From assembly GCA_021838445.1 (NCBI GenBank), contig JAKCDU010000004.1, positions 1 through 64,000 on the forward strand: a stretch of DNA of 64,000 nt, read 5' to 3'. The notes under the pieces are model-generated. The model was not told the origin of the DNA. It did not search any database and saw only the letters and a program-made list of their open reading frames with translations. Made by a program: the position numbers and the translations under genes. Positions 25,133 through 35,001 of the stretch are shown here, piece by piece. The number at the start of each line of letters is the position of its first letter. Positions within the stretch are counted from its first letter, which is position 1. Source of the DNA: Actinomycetes bacterium (GTDB taxonomy: Bacteria > Actinomycetota > Acidimicrobiia > Acidimicrobiales > Palsa-688).

Positions 25133-26254
25133 TCAGACGGCGGCGGGGGCGGCCGGGACGGCGTACTCGGGGGGCACCGGCAGGCCGCCGGCGGCCTGCA
25201 GGGCCACCCGCAGGTCGTGGGGGTTGGTCGCCGCGGCGAAAGCCGTCTGCAGGGTGATCCGACCGGACTGCACCAGCGTCAGGAGGCTCTGGTCGAAGGT
25301 CATCATCCCGTGGTACTCGCCGTCGGCGATCTGCTCCTCGATGGTGTCGCCGGACGCGGTCGGGTCGACGATGCGGTCGGCGATGCGACCGGTGACCACC
25401 ATGGCTTCGATGGCCGCGGCCCGGCCCTGCCCGTCGGCGAGGGGGACCAGCCGCTGGCTGACCACACCCTTGAGCGCCTCGGCGAGGGTGAGGCGCACCT
25501 GGTGGTGCTGGGTCGGGGGGAAGAAGTCGACGATGCGGTTGACCGTCTCGGTGGCGTTGGTCGTGTGCAACGTGGACAGGACCAGATGGCCCGTCTCGGC
25601 GGCGCTCAGCGCGGCGGCCACCGTCTCGGTGTCGCGCATCTCTCCGATGAAGATCACGTCCGGGTCCTGGCGCAGGACCCGGCGCATGGCCTGCGCGTAG
25701 TTATCGGTGTCGGTGCCGATCTCGCGCTGCCATATGACCGCCCGCTTGTCGTTGTGGACCACCTCGATGGGGTCCTCGAGAGTGACTATCTTGCAGGCCC
25801 GGGTGGTGTTGATGTGGTCGATCATGGCGGCCAGGGTGGTGGTCTTGCCCGAACCGGTGGGGCCGGTCACGAGGATCATCCCTCGCTGCTCCTCGGCCAG
25901 GCGGGTCACCACGGGAGGCAGGCCGAGCTGGTCGGCGGTCACCGCGTTGGGCAGCACCAGCCGCAGGACCACGGCCACGGTGCCGCGCTGGCGGCAGGCG
26001 TTACCCCGGAAGCGCCCGATCCCCGGGACCGACACCGAGAAGTCGGCCTCACCGGTGGTCTCGAACTCCCGAAGGCGATCGGCCGGGAGGAAGTGTTTCA
26101 GACCCTCCCGCATGTCCGCTGCCTCCACCGGCGCGAAAGGTATTGGTCGCAGGTCGCTGTTGACCCGGATACGCGGTGGGCTCCCGGCCCCGACGTGGAG
26201 GTCCGAGCCACCGAACTTGACGAGGTGCGCCAGCATGCCGGCCAGATCCCACAT
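25133..26254 (-). CDS. pilT: Twitching motility / type IV pilus retraction ATPase PilT
   Basis: Hexameric ATPase that drives pilus retraction. The 373-residue product begins MWDLAGMLAHLVKFGGSDLH as PilT proteins do, with GSPPRIRVNSDL, Walker A VTGPTGSGKTTTLAAMI, Asp box, Walker B DPDVIFIGEMRD and the His box GHLVLSTLHTTNA. No other pil genes are in the window. The C-terminus has AVPAAPAAV instead of the AIRNLIRE-type motif's usual context. I chose the ATG at 26254 on family grounds; TATTAC at 26290-26295 on the minus strand is a plausible -10 box and would exclude the in-frame start at 26341. Confidence 0.93.
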   Translation of the reverse strand: MWDLAGMLAHLVKFGGSDLHVGAGSPPRIRVNSDLRPIPFAPVEAADMREGLKHFLPADRLREFETTGEADFSVSVPGIGRFRGNACRQRGTVAVVLRLVLPNAVTADQLGLPPVVTRLAEEQRGMILVTGPTGSGKTTTLAAMIDHINTTRACKIVTLEDPIEVVHNDKRAVIWQREIGTDTDNYAQAMRRVLRQDPDVIFIGEMRDTETVAAALSAAETGHLVLSTLHTTNATETVNRIVDFFPPTQHHQVRLTLAEALKGVVSQRLVPLADGQGRAAAIEAMVVTGRIADRIVDPTASGDTIEEQIADGEYHGMMTFDQSLLTLVQSGRITLQTAFAAATNPHDLRVALQAAGGLPVPPEYAVPAAPAAV

Positions 26255-26410
26255 ATCAGCTTTTTCGGTCGCCGGCACGCCGGAGTGAAGTAATACACCT
26301 TCCCTCCCAGGCTCGAACGGAAGCCGAAGACCGAGAAACACCGGTCGGGCTGCGAAGACGACCCTCCCTTTCCTCTCGAGGGTCGGCGATCACACGGCGA
26401 TACGACTGAC

Positions 26411-26593
26411 ATGGATGTGCTGACCGCCCTGCGTCAATCACCGCAACCGCTCTCCGACGACGAGTTGGCCGAGATGCTCGGCCGGGACAGCCGAACCATC
26501 GGCCAGGAGTGCCGCTCCCTCGCCTTTCGCGGGCTGGTCATAAGGGAACAGAAGCCCGACCGGATGGTCAACCGCGTGTACCGCGGCGACTGA
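26411..26593 (+). CDS. Tiny helix-turn-helix protein
   Basis: A 60-residue product that reads as a single winged helix-turn-helix: MDVLTALRQSPQPLSDDELA, EMLGRDSRTIGQECRSLAFR and GLVIREQKPD. It has no effector domain. It is divergent from pilT (156 bp between starts) and could regulate it (inference). Composition fits coding DNA. It is followed by a 6-bp GC hairpin at 26616-26632 (CCCGCC-N5-GGCGGG). Confidence 0.7.
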   Translation: MDVLTALRQSPQPLSDDELAEMLGRDSRTIGQECRSLAFRGLVIREQKPDRMVNRVYRGD

Positions 26594-26615
26594 CCGGGCG
26601 AACCGTTAGCCTGCA

Positions 26616-26632
26616 CCCGCCGGGCCGGCGGG
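26616..26632 (+). terminator. Weak hairpin after the tiny HTH gene
   Basis: CCCGCC-GGGCC-GGCGGG, 22 bp after the stop codon. No U-run; in such GC-rich DNA a 6-bp GC stem can occur by chance. Confidence 0.35.
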
Positions 26633-26702
26633 ACCTCCGTCGCCGGCGCCGGCCGCACGCCGCGACCGCCGGCCAGACGCCGCTTCGGAGGACCCGACAG
26701 AG

Positions 26703-27815
26703 ATGATCATCGATCCGCTCGACGAATATCCGATCCATCAGGTGCCGATGTCGATGGCTTATGTGGCCACCAGCGACCGAAACGCCTACGACCGCTGCAT
26801 CTTCCAGGGTCTGGACCACGAGGCCGGCACTTACTTCCTGACCGGCCTGGGCGTCTACCCGAATGCCGGCATCACCGACGCTTTCATGTCGGTGCGACGG
26901 GGCAACCGCCAATGGACTTTGCAGACCTCGTCGGTGCGACCCGGCGACCGGATGGAACAGCGGGCGGGCCCCTACCGGATCGAGGTGATCGAGCCGCTGC
27001 GGCGCCTGCACGTGAGCTCGAGCGACGACGAACTGGCGTGCGACCTGACCTTCGTCTCGGACTACGAGCCGCTGCGCGAGCCACAGCACGTCAAGTACAG
27101 CGAACCCACCGGCAAGGTGATGCTCGAGGGGTGCCGGTTTGCGCAGGTCGGTACCTGGGAGGGCGAGATCAACGTGAACGGGCACACCGTGACCGTGGAC
27201 CCCGGCCACTGGACGGCCACGAGGGACCGGTCGTGGGGCATACGGCCCGTCGGCGAGGCCGACCCTCCGGGGCGCCCCGGCCGCGGCCAACCCCACGTCT
27301 GGTGGGTGTGGGCCCCCATCAGGTTCGAGGACTTCGGGGTCCATCTGATGGTCGACTCGGAGCCCGACGGTTACCGCACGGTCAACTACGCGGTCCGGTA
27401 CTGGCCGACGGCGTCGGGGCGGCGCCTGGAACAGCTTGGCTGGCCCGAGATCGATATCCGCTACCGTCCCGGAACCCGCATCCCCGAGGGCGCGACGATC
27501 CATCTGCGGACCGTGGACCGCCGGTCTCTCGACATCGAAGTCGAGTGCCTGACGTCCATACCCCTGCACCTGGGCTGCGGCTACGGCTCCGATCCGGAGT
27601 GGAACCACGGCCGGTGGATGGGCGAGTCATGGCGCCGCCTGATCACCTTCGACTTCGACGACCCCGAGGTGCAGGCCCGGTTGCCGTGGGGCGGCATCGA
27701 CCACCTGGCCCGTGCCACCTGCGACGGCCAGACCGGCTTCGGGATCTTCGAGCACGGCACCATCGGACGCCACGACCCGACCGGCATGGCTGACCTGACA
27801 TCGGTAGCCGACTGA
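26703..27815 (+). CDS. Lipocalin/CrtC-like beta-rich protein of unknown function
   Basis: A 370-residue cytoplasmic protein rich in strands. Segments such as FLTGLGVYPNAGITDAFMSV, HVSSSDDELACDLTF, DRSWGIRPVG, HVWWVWAPIRFEDFGVHLMV and DPEWNHGRWMGESW recall hydroxyneurosporene-synthase/AttH-like and DUF7064/DUF7065-type proteins, which actinobacteria often encode beside steroid, lipid or P450 genes. No catalytic residues can be proposed. GGAGGACCCGACAGAG precedes the ATG. The SDR gene follows on the same strand after 113 bp, and the pair may act on a lipid or terpenoid (inference). Confidence 0.8.
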   Translation: MIIDPLDEYPIHQVPMSMAYVATSDRNAYDRCIFQGLDHEAGTYFLTGLGVYPNAGITDAFMSVRRGNRQWTLQTSSVRPGDRMEQRAGPYRIEVIEPLRRLHVSSSDDELACDLTFVSDYEPLREPQHVKYSEPTGKVMLEGCRFAQVGTWEGEINVNGHTVTVDPGHWTATRDRSWGIRPVGEADPPGRPGRGQPHVWWVWAPIRFEDFGVHLMVDSEPDGYRTVNYAVRYWPTASGRRLEQLGWPEIDIRYRPGTRIPEGATIHLRTVDRRSLDIEVECLTSIPLHLGCGYGSDPEWNHGRWMGESWRRLITFDFDDPEVQARLPWGGIDHLARATCDGQTGFGIFEHGTIGRHDPTGMADLTSVAD

Positions 27816-27928
27816 CCCGGGGCCCTCTGCGGTCGGCCGGCGCCACATCAGGTGGGGGCGGGCCGCCGACCGGGGAGTAATGTCCCGGCGGGTGGTCGCC
27901 GGGTGGCCGCATCAGGAGGGGATGACCG

Positions 27929-28693
27929 ATGAGGATGGACTCCAAAGTCGTGTTGATGGCCGGGGGAGCCGGAGGTATCGGATCGGCCACCTCGCGGCGA
28001 CTCGGCGCCGAGGGCGCCAAAGTGGTGGTGGGCGATCTCAACGAGGAAGCTGCAGCCGAGGTGGCCGCCGATATCGTCGCCGCCGGCGGCACGGCGGTGT
28101 CCGTGGGCATGGACGTCGGCGACGAAGGGTCGGTGGCCGCCGCCATCAAGGCCGCGCTCGATGCCTACGGGGGGATCGACGGGGTGCACGTCAACGCCGC
28201 CGATCTGTCCCCCGGCACCGTCCTTCAGGACAGCGACGCCCTGGGCCTGGACCTCTCGGTGTTCGACCGGACCATCCGCACCGGCCTGCGGGGCCACCTG
28301 TTGTGCACCCAACTGGCCCTCCCCCACCTGCTCGGCCGGGGAAACGGAGCGCTGGTCTACACCAGTTCGGCGGCGGCTTTCATCGGAGAGCCGGAACGAC
28401 CTTCCTACGCCATGGCCAAGGCGGGCATCAACGCCCTGGTCCGGCACGTGGCGTCGAAATGGGGCAAGGACGGTATCCGGGCCAACGCCGTCGCCCCCGG
28501 CCTGGTCGTGACGCCCACTATCGAGAAGACCATGGACGAACGATTCCTGCAGTACGCGCTGGCTGGGACCCGCAGCTCGCGCCTCGGGAGGCCCGAGGAC
28601 ATCGCAGCCATGGTGGCCTTCCTCATGTCCTCCGACGGGGAGTGGGTCAACGGTCAGATCATCAGCGTGGACGGGGGCGCCGTCCTGCGCTGA
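27929..28693 (+). CDS. Classical SDR oxidoreductase
   Basis: A 254-residue NAD(P)-dependent dehydrogenase. The nucleotide loop is GGAGGIGSAT (TGxxxGxG variant with Gly-Gly start), NAADLS stands in the NNAG position, the catalytic Ser is in YTSSAAA, Tyr/Lys in SYAMAKAGI, and PG in NAVAPGLVVTP. The C-terminus DGEWVNGQIISVDGGAVL is typical of FabG-like SDRs. AGGAGGGGATGACCG gives a strong ribosome site. The NNAG-to-NAAD change is mild and seen in some family members. Confidence 0.92.
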   Translation: MRMDSKVVLMAGGAGGIGSATSRRLGAEGAKVVVGDLNEEAAAEVAADIVAAGGTAVSVGMDVGDEGSVAAAIKAALDAYGGIDGVHVNAADLSPGTVLQDSDALGLDLSVFDRTIRTGLRGHLLCTQLALPHLLGRGNGALVYTSSAAAFIGEPERPSYAMAKAGINALVRHVASKWGKDGIRANAVAPGLVVTPTIEKTMDERFLQYALAGTRSSRLGRPEDIAAMVAFLMSSDGEWVNGQIISVDGGAVLR

Positions 28694-28823
28694 GCCTGAC
28701 GGGAGGCCGCCCGAGGTCCGGTGAACGGCCCGATCCACGCCGGGTTTCAGGCGGCCGAGCCGGTCTCGATCCGAGCCCAGCGCCAGCAGCTGAGCCGGTA
28801 GCGGGCCCCGCCCGCCGCGGAGG

Positions 28824-29663
28824 TCATCCCCCGTCGACGGCCAGCTCGCCGACTCCGGCGGGGACCGTCGACGCCTCCAGCGGGACCGATGCCCGCCGGG
28901 GGCGAGGCCACCAGCGATCGGCGCCACGGGCGGCCGCGTAACCGACCACCACGATGCCGGCACCGGCCGCGGTGTCAGTGAAGTAGTGATTGGCGGTGAC
29001 GATCACGCACAGCAGCGTCACTGCGGGATAGGCCAGGGACACGACCTTGGTCCACCAGCGACGGCTGATGCTGAACAGGACGATCCCACACCAAAGCGCC
29101 CAGGCGAAGTGGAGTGACGGCATCGCCGCGTACTGGTCGGACAGGTGGCTCATCGGTCCGGAGTCGAAGTTCCACAAGCCGCCCACCACCTTCAGCGTGT
29201 CGGTGAACCCGTACCGCGAAGGGAGCAGACGGGGCGGCATCAGGGGGAAGAGGGCGAATCCCACCAGAGCCAGGGCGGTGGCCACGGCCAGGGTGTTGCG
29301 CCACAGACGGTAGAGACCGCGACGGCTGAAGAAGAGCAGGACCAGCACGCCCGCGGTGACGATGAAATGCGTGCTGCCGTACCAGTCGTCGAGGAGCCGG
29401 ACGACCAGGCGGTCACCGAGAAAGGCGTGCTGGATGGAAACCTCGTGGAACAGGTCCAGACGCCTTTCCAAGCCGATCACCCGTCGGGCATTGTGGAAGG
29501 CCTGGGCCACCGACACCGGGCGGGTGCCGCGCAGGTCACGTACCGCGCTGTAGACGGCGTAGAAGACGGCGATGACCGCGATCTCCTTCCACCAGCGCAG
29601 CGGACCGGTCCGCAGTCCCGCGGCGGTAACCGGGTCGGCAGCCGCTTCGACGGCTACGGCCAT
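28824..29663 (-). CDS. PAP2-superfamily membrane phosphatase/transferase (Aur1/Ipt1-like)
   Basis: A 279-residue protein with about six helices. Motifs of the inositol-phosphotransferase-like PAP2 branch are present: FPLMPPRLLP, AAMPSLHFAWALWCG (catalytic His of PSLH) and ANHYFTDTAAGAGIV (second catalytic His with Asp). Actinobacterial members act on membrane lipid head groups or polyprenyl phosphates. The start ATG at 29663 has AAGGAG 6 nt upstream, a strong ribosome site, so I prefer it to the TTG at 29714. Confidence 0.88.
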   Translation of the reverse strand: MAVAVEAAADPVTAAGLRTGPLRWWKEIAVIAVFYAVYSAVRDLRGTRPVSVAQAFHNARRVIGLERRLDLFHEVSIQHAFLGDRLVVRLLDDWYGSTHFIVTAGVLVLLFFSRRGLYRLWRNTLAVATALALVGFALFPLMPPRLLPSRYGFTDTLKVVGGLWNFDSGPMSHLSDQYAAMPSLHFAWALWCGIVLFSISRRWWTKVVSLAYPAVTLLCVIVTANHYFTDTAAGAGIVVVGYAAARGADRWWPRPRRASVPLEASTVPAGVGELAVDGG

Positions 29664-29815
29664 GGGCTGCTCCTTGGTCGACGCGTCGGCCGATTCAGGG
29701 GGAGATATACGCAATACAGGGTCATCCTTGAGAGATCGTCGATTGGGAGGCGGCCGGAACGGGCCGCGCGATTGGCACCGGAGGACGACGGGCAGGGCCG
29801 TCCGGGGCGCTTCGA

Positions 29816-30223
29816 TCAGGCTGGGATGGCCCCGGGTGGTCCCCGGCAGCCCGAGCGCCCGGACCCCACACGCTGGTGCAGACCGTCAGACCCGGGCTGG
29901 ACCGGGGTCCCCAGAACCGCCGCGAACAACCGGCTGGAAGCGCTGGGCCACGGGGACGAGCCGCCTCCGGGGGGCGTGGCACGAAGATGGGCGGCCGAGG
30001 GTGTGACCGAGTCAAAGGCCGCACCCGAAGCCGTGCCGGGGACCGGTGAGACGGCGGCGGGAGTCGCACAGGAGACCGTGACGAGGGACGCGTAGGCTCC
30101 CGCTGGCGGCGGTGGGCGTACCCCGAGGACCGCCACCACCAGCAGCGACAGGGACCACGCCAGCCATGACCGCCGCCCGGGCGAGGACCACGGCACGGTC
30201 CGCACCGGGTTAGCTCGCACCAC
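29816..30223 (-). CDS. Possible secreted protein of unknown function
   Basis: A 135-residue reading frame with a convincing signal peptide: basic start, SWLAWSLSLLVVAVLGV and a likely cleavage after AGAYA. The mature part is low-complexity (Ala, Ser, Pro, Gly) with two cysteines. Start is GTG at 30223 or 30220; TAGGCT lies 6 nt before the second GTG. No homology recognised. If it is not a gene, 29664-30364 is about 700 bp of non-coding sequence. Confidence 0.45.
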   Translation of the reverse strand: MVRANPVRTVPWSSPGRRSWLAWSLSLLVVAVLGVRPPPPAGAYASLVTVSCATPAAVSPVPGTASGAAFDSVTPSAAHLRATPPGGGSSPWPSASSRLFAAVLGTPVQPGSDGLHQRVGSGRSGCRGPPGAIPA

Positions 30224-30364
30224 TAGAGCCTAGGCCGCCGGGCGGCCAGTTCGCCGTTGGGTCACCTCCGCGCCATCGGGGCGTCATCCGACGACTCAGC
30301 GGGACCTACGTGGGCGGATCCCAGGGTGGTCGGCCGGCCCGGACTGAGCCAGACTGTGCAACCG

Positions 30365-30961
30365 ATGCCCCGGGCCCGCTCCGCCGAACCGCAGCCCCAA
30401 CCGGCCGCCGTCACACCCGGCGCGGCGCCGGCCCATGAGTGGCTGGTGCTGGTCTACCGCGTTCCTTCCGAACCGACCCGGCTGCGGGCCACCGTGTGGC
30501 GGCGGCTGCGGACCCTCGGGGCGGTGTACCTGCAGAACTCGGTGGCCGCCCTGCCCGCCGGACCGATGGGCGAGCGGGCCATGCGCAAGCTGCGACACGA
30601 CATCATCGAGATGGGAGGCACGGCCGTTCTCCTCGATGCTCGCGCCCTGGTGGGCGAAGCCGACATCCTCTCCCTCTTCCAGACGGCACGCAACGATGAG
30701 TACGAGGAGATCGTGGACCGCTGCCAGGACTTCCTGGTGCAGGTGGAGAAGGAGCACCTCTCGGCCCATTTCTCCTTCGCCGAGTTGGAGGAGAACGAGG
30801 TGGATCTCGTCAAGCTCCAGAACTGGTTCGAGAAGGTGCAGGCCCGTGACGCCTTCGCCGCGCCGGGCCGGGCCGAGGCCGAGGAGTCGCTGGCCCGTTG
30901 CACGGTTGCTCTGGAGGGCTACGCCGCCCGGGTCTACGAGGAGGAGGATGACGCCCACTGA
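30365..30961 (+). CDS. ChrB N-terminal-domain protein
   Basis: A 198-residue protein matching the N-terminal domain of ChrB, the chromate-responsive regulator of chrA operons: WLVLVYRVPSEPTRLRATVW, RRLRTLGAVYLQNSVAALP and RNDEYEEIVDRCQDFLVQVE. The C-terminal rhodanese-like half of full ChrB is absent, and no chrA is nearby. Stand-alone forms exist in actinobacteria; chromate sensing is not certain. The ATG at 30365 is preferred over an in-frame ATG at 30257 because the extra 36 residues are not domain-like. Confidence 0.78.
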   Translation: MPRARSAEPQPQPAAVTPGAAPAHEWLVLVYRVPSEPTRLRATVWRRLRTLGAVYLQNSVAALPAGPMGERAMRKLRHDIIEMGGTAVLLDARALVGEADILSLFQTARNDEYEEIVDRCQDFLVQVEKEHLSAHFSFAELEENEVDLVKLQNWFEKVQARDAFAAPGRAEAEESLARCTVALEGYAARVYEEEDDAH

Positions 30962-31030
30962 CCCGAGGCACCCGGAGCAACCGGCAGAGCCGCAGCGGCG
31001 ACCGGTGGGCCGGCCGTCAGGTGCCGGCCG

Positions 31031-31246
31031 TCAGGTGCGGCGGACGACCCTGAGGAGACTCCAGCTGAGCAGCACCACGACAGCCACGGGGGCGATCCAC
31101 CACGCCGCCACCGAGGTGTGGCTGACGCCGTAGATGGCAGCTAGGGCGACGACCACCCCGACGGCCACCCGCCAGTCGTCGCCGACCACGAAGTCATACC
31201 AGAAGGCCAGGAAGGCCCTCAGTTTGGCGGCGACCGCCGAGATCAC
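31031..31246 (-). CDS. Small two-helix membrane protein
   Basis: A 71-residue product with amphipathic start (MISAVAAKLRAFLAFWYDFV), helix VAVGVVVALAAIYGVSH and helix WWIAPVAVVVLLSWSLLRVV ending in RRT. It overlaps the FTR1-like gene by 4 bp (ATGA), so it is coupled to it and probably works with it at the membrane. It is not a known iron-uptake component I can name. Confidence 0.75.
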   Translation of the reverse strand: MISAVAAKLRAFLAFWYDFVVGDDWRVAVGVVVALAAIYGVSHTSVAAWWIAPVAVVVLLSWSLLRVVRRT

Positions 31247-32001
31247 GACACCACCGCCGACGGAGCTTCAACGGGTTGCTGGGCCGAGCGCAGCAACTGG
31301 GTGAGCCCCAGCCCCAGCACGGCCACCGCCGGTACCAGCACCAACAATGCGGCGTCGGAGCCGGGCCAACGGGCGCCGGCACCTTCGGCCCCCCAGAACA
31401 TCCCGAAGGAGGTGAGCATCACTCCGACCACGAACTTCATGGTGTTCTCCGGGACTCGGGCCAACGGGGCCCGGACGGCGACTCCGGCGGCCGCCACCAC
31501 CACCACCGCAGCTACGGCGGCGACCGCGGCGAGGGGAACATCGTGCTGGTTGGTCCCGAAGGTCAGAGCAATGAAGGCGACCTCGAGGCCTTCGAGGAGC
31601 ACGCCTTTGAAGGAGAGGGTGAAGGCGTACCAGTCGGGGACGGAGAAGCGGCGGTCCGAGGCCGCGGCGCGCGCCGCCGCCAGCTCCCGTTCGAAGATGG
31701 CCTCCTCGTCATGGAGGGCCTTGTGGCCGCTGGCCCTCAGGATGGCCTTGCGCAGCCACTGAAGGCCGAACACCAACAGCAGACCCCCCACAACCAGTCT
31801 CAGACTGCGCAGCGGAATCGCCGAGAGCGCCGGACCGAGAGCGACGATCACCGCGGCCAGCACGACCAGTGCCATCGCCGTCCCGATGAGAGCCGACCGC
31901 CAGTCCCGGGCGGTTCCCGCCGCCAATACGATGGTTGTGGCCTCGACCGCCTCCACCGCGCAGGCGAGGAACACGGCCACGAACAACGCGCCACCGTTCA
32001 C
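31243..32001 (-). CDS. FTR1-like / COG4280-type membrane protein
   Basis: A 252-residue protein with seven or so helices in two halves. Each half carries an acidic intramembrane motif (FLACAVEAVEATTIVLAAG near the start; FKGVLLEGLEVAFIALTFG in the middle) like the REGLE motif of Ftr1 iron permeases or the ExGD motif of UPF0016 transporters. It is probably a cation transporter; iron is suggested by the upstream ABC operon and the shared operator (inference). Ribosome site GAAGGAG is 8 nt upstream of the ATG. TATAAT and the palindrome TAACAGCTGTTA lie just before. Confidence 0.78.
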   Translation of the reverse strand: MNGGALFVAVFLACAVEAVEATTIVLAAGTARDWRSALIGTAMALVVLAAVIVALGPALSAIPLRSLRLVVGGLLLVFGLQWLRKAILRASGHKALHDEEAIFERELAAARAAASDRRFSVPDWYAFTLSFKGVLLEGLEVAFIALTFGTNQHDVPLAAVAAVAAVVVVAAAGVAVRAPLARVPENTMKFVVGVMLTSFGMFWGAEGAGARWPGSDAALLVLVPAVAVLGLGLTQLLRSAQQPVEAPSAVVS

Positions 32002-32033
32002 CGTTCGCTCCTTCGGATGATTGTCACCAGAAG

Positions 32034-32046
32034 ATTATAACAGCTG

Positions 32047-32049
<3 letters not shown>
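32034..32049 (-). promoter_or_regulatory. Promoter with palindromic operator before the FTR1-like gene
   Basis: On the minus strand TAACAGCTGTTA (32038-32049, perfect 12-bp palindrome) runs directly into TATAAT (32034-32039), the best -10 box seen in the window. The start codon is 33 nt downstream. Overlap of palindrome and -10 implies repression when bound. The same TAAC-N4-GTTA pattern occurs before the ABC substrate-binding gene at 36147-36158. Confidence 0.65.
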
Positions 32050-33206
<1,157 letters not shown>

Positions 33207-33210
<4 letters not shown>

Positions 33211-34997
33211 GCCGTGGCCTTTCCGAGGCGCCGCCATCCGGCGGGGGCGAGAAGGCGGAAGGCGCCCCACACCAGAGCAACTACTGTCAGCGAGAACAGC
33301 ACTGCGATCACCTCCATGGCGGTCCCGCCCCCGTAGTCGTAGTTGGCCAGCGCGTGAGTGATGCCGATCGACACAGGCGGGTGGTTGGGCGGATAGAGCA
33401 ACTCCGACACCGGCAGTTCGAGCAGGGTGCCGGCGAATGTCAGGACCCAAGCTGCTATCAGCGGGCGGGCCAGCACTGGGAGGACCGTCCGCATCCACGA
33501 GTGGGCCGCCCCCGACCCGTGCACCCGCGCCGCCTCCTGCAGGGAGTTCTGGACCTGCCCGATGGGACCGAACAGGACGCGGGTCGTCGACGGCAGAGCC
33601 GTGGCGAGGTAGCCCAGCACGAGCAGCGGTGTGGTCTCGTACAGATGTAGGCCCAGATTGTTCACGAAACGCAGGTTGTAGGTGAAGATGTACCCGGCGG
33701 CGAACACGATCCCGGGCAGAGCCACCGCGGTGAGAAGCATCAGGTCGAGGACCCGGGCGCCGAGACGCCCGCCGCGGCCGGCCAGCATCCGGGCCGAGAT
33801 GACCGCCATGGCTACCGTGAGCGTGGCGGTCACGAGGGCCAGGCGCGCCGAGTAGAACAGCGGTCCACGCAGGGCCGAGCTGTCGAACACTCTCCGGTAG
33901 TTGGCCAGGGTGAGGGTGTGGTTGCCCACGAGCGAGCCGAGCCCGTTGATCAAAGAGGCGGACACGGCCCCGAACACCGGGACGCCGAGCGCGATCACCA
34001 TCAGCAGAACCAGCGCCGTCGAGATCTCGTACTTCTTGGCCGCCGACAGCCGGGCCAAGCGGGGCGGCCGGCTGCGACCACCGAGCACCCGGTAGCTACG
34101 CCCCCGCAGAGCCCGGGCCTGAGCGGCCAGCGCCAGCCCGGCCATGGCCATCAGGACCCAGCCCACCGAGGCGGCCACCGGGAAGGAGACGGGGAAGCTG
34201 TCGATGGCGTTGTACAGCGTGTAGGTGGCGATGGGGAAATGCGCGGCGTTGGCCAGGGTGTCGGCCACCCCGAAGTCGCTGATCGACTCGGCGAAGACGA
34301 TGGCGAGGGCCGACCACATGGCCGGGGCCAGAAGGGACAGGACGATGCGCAGGCTCCCCGCCCGGCTGGCCCCGTGGACCCGGGCCGCCACCTCGAATTC
34401 CTCCCCCAGTCCCCGCAGCGCGGCCGATACCGCCAGATAGGAGAACGGAACGCCCTTCAGGGTGAGCACGACGATGACCCCGAACGGGCCGTAGAAGAGC
34501 GTCCTGAAGCCTCCCGGGTGCAGCCCCATCAGGTCGAGAACGCCCATGGGCTCGAGCAGCCGCTGCCAGCCGAGGGCCACCAGGTAGGAGGGAGCCAGCA
34601 GCAGGGCGTACATCGACCCCGCCCACAATCTTCTCCCTGGGACATCGGTGCGGATGACCGCCCAGGCCACACCGAAGCCGATGGCGGTAGCCACCACTGC
34701 GCTGACCGCGCCCACGAATAGGGAGTTGATGCTTCCTCTCAGCAGTTGGCCGGTGAAGGCCTGGCGGAAGCCGGCCAGGGTGAACCACTGGCTCCCCTGA
34801 TCCATGAGCCGGGGCGACACCGCCACCACCAGGAACAGGACGATGGGCAGTACCAGTATCCCGACGATCACCAGCCAGAAGAGCAGCATCGGCGCGGCGC
34901 CGAACCGGGAGAGGGCCATACGCAACCGGTCCCCGCGCCGGGGAGTGGGCGCGAGGACCGGCTGGTCGTGGCCGGCCGGGAGGAGGACGGCCGTCAC
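33207..34997 (-). CDS. ABC transporter permease, two fused domains (FbpB type)
   Basis: A 596-residue permease with about twelve helices in two halves, each with an EAA loop (EFEVAARVHGASRAGSLRIV; SLQEAARVHGSGAAHSWMRT). Fused double-domain permeases are characteristic of Fe3+ and some thiamine/2-aminoethylphosphonate importers. It begins 4 bp after the substrate-binding protein gene and overlaps the ATPase gene, so the three form one operon. Confidence 0.92.
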
Positions 34998-35001
34998 GGA
35001 G

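Noticed and set aside
26255-26410. Riboswitch leader before pilT
   Set aside because: The likely -10 box at 26290-26295 leaves a leader of about 30 nt, too short, and no known riboswitch pattern is seen.
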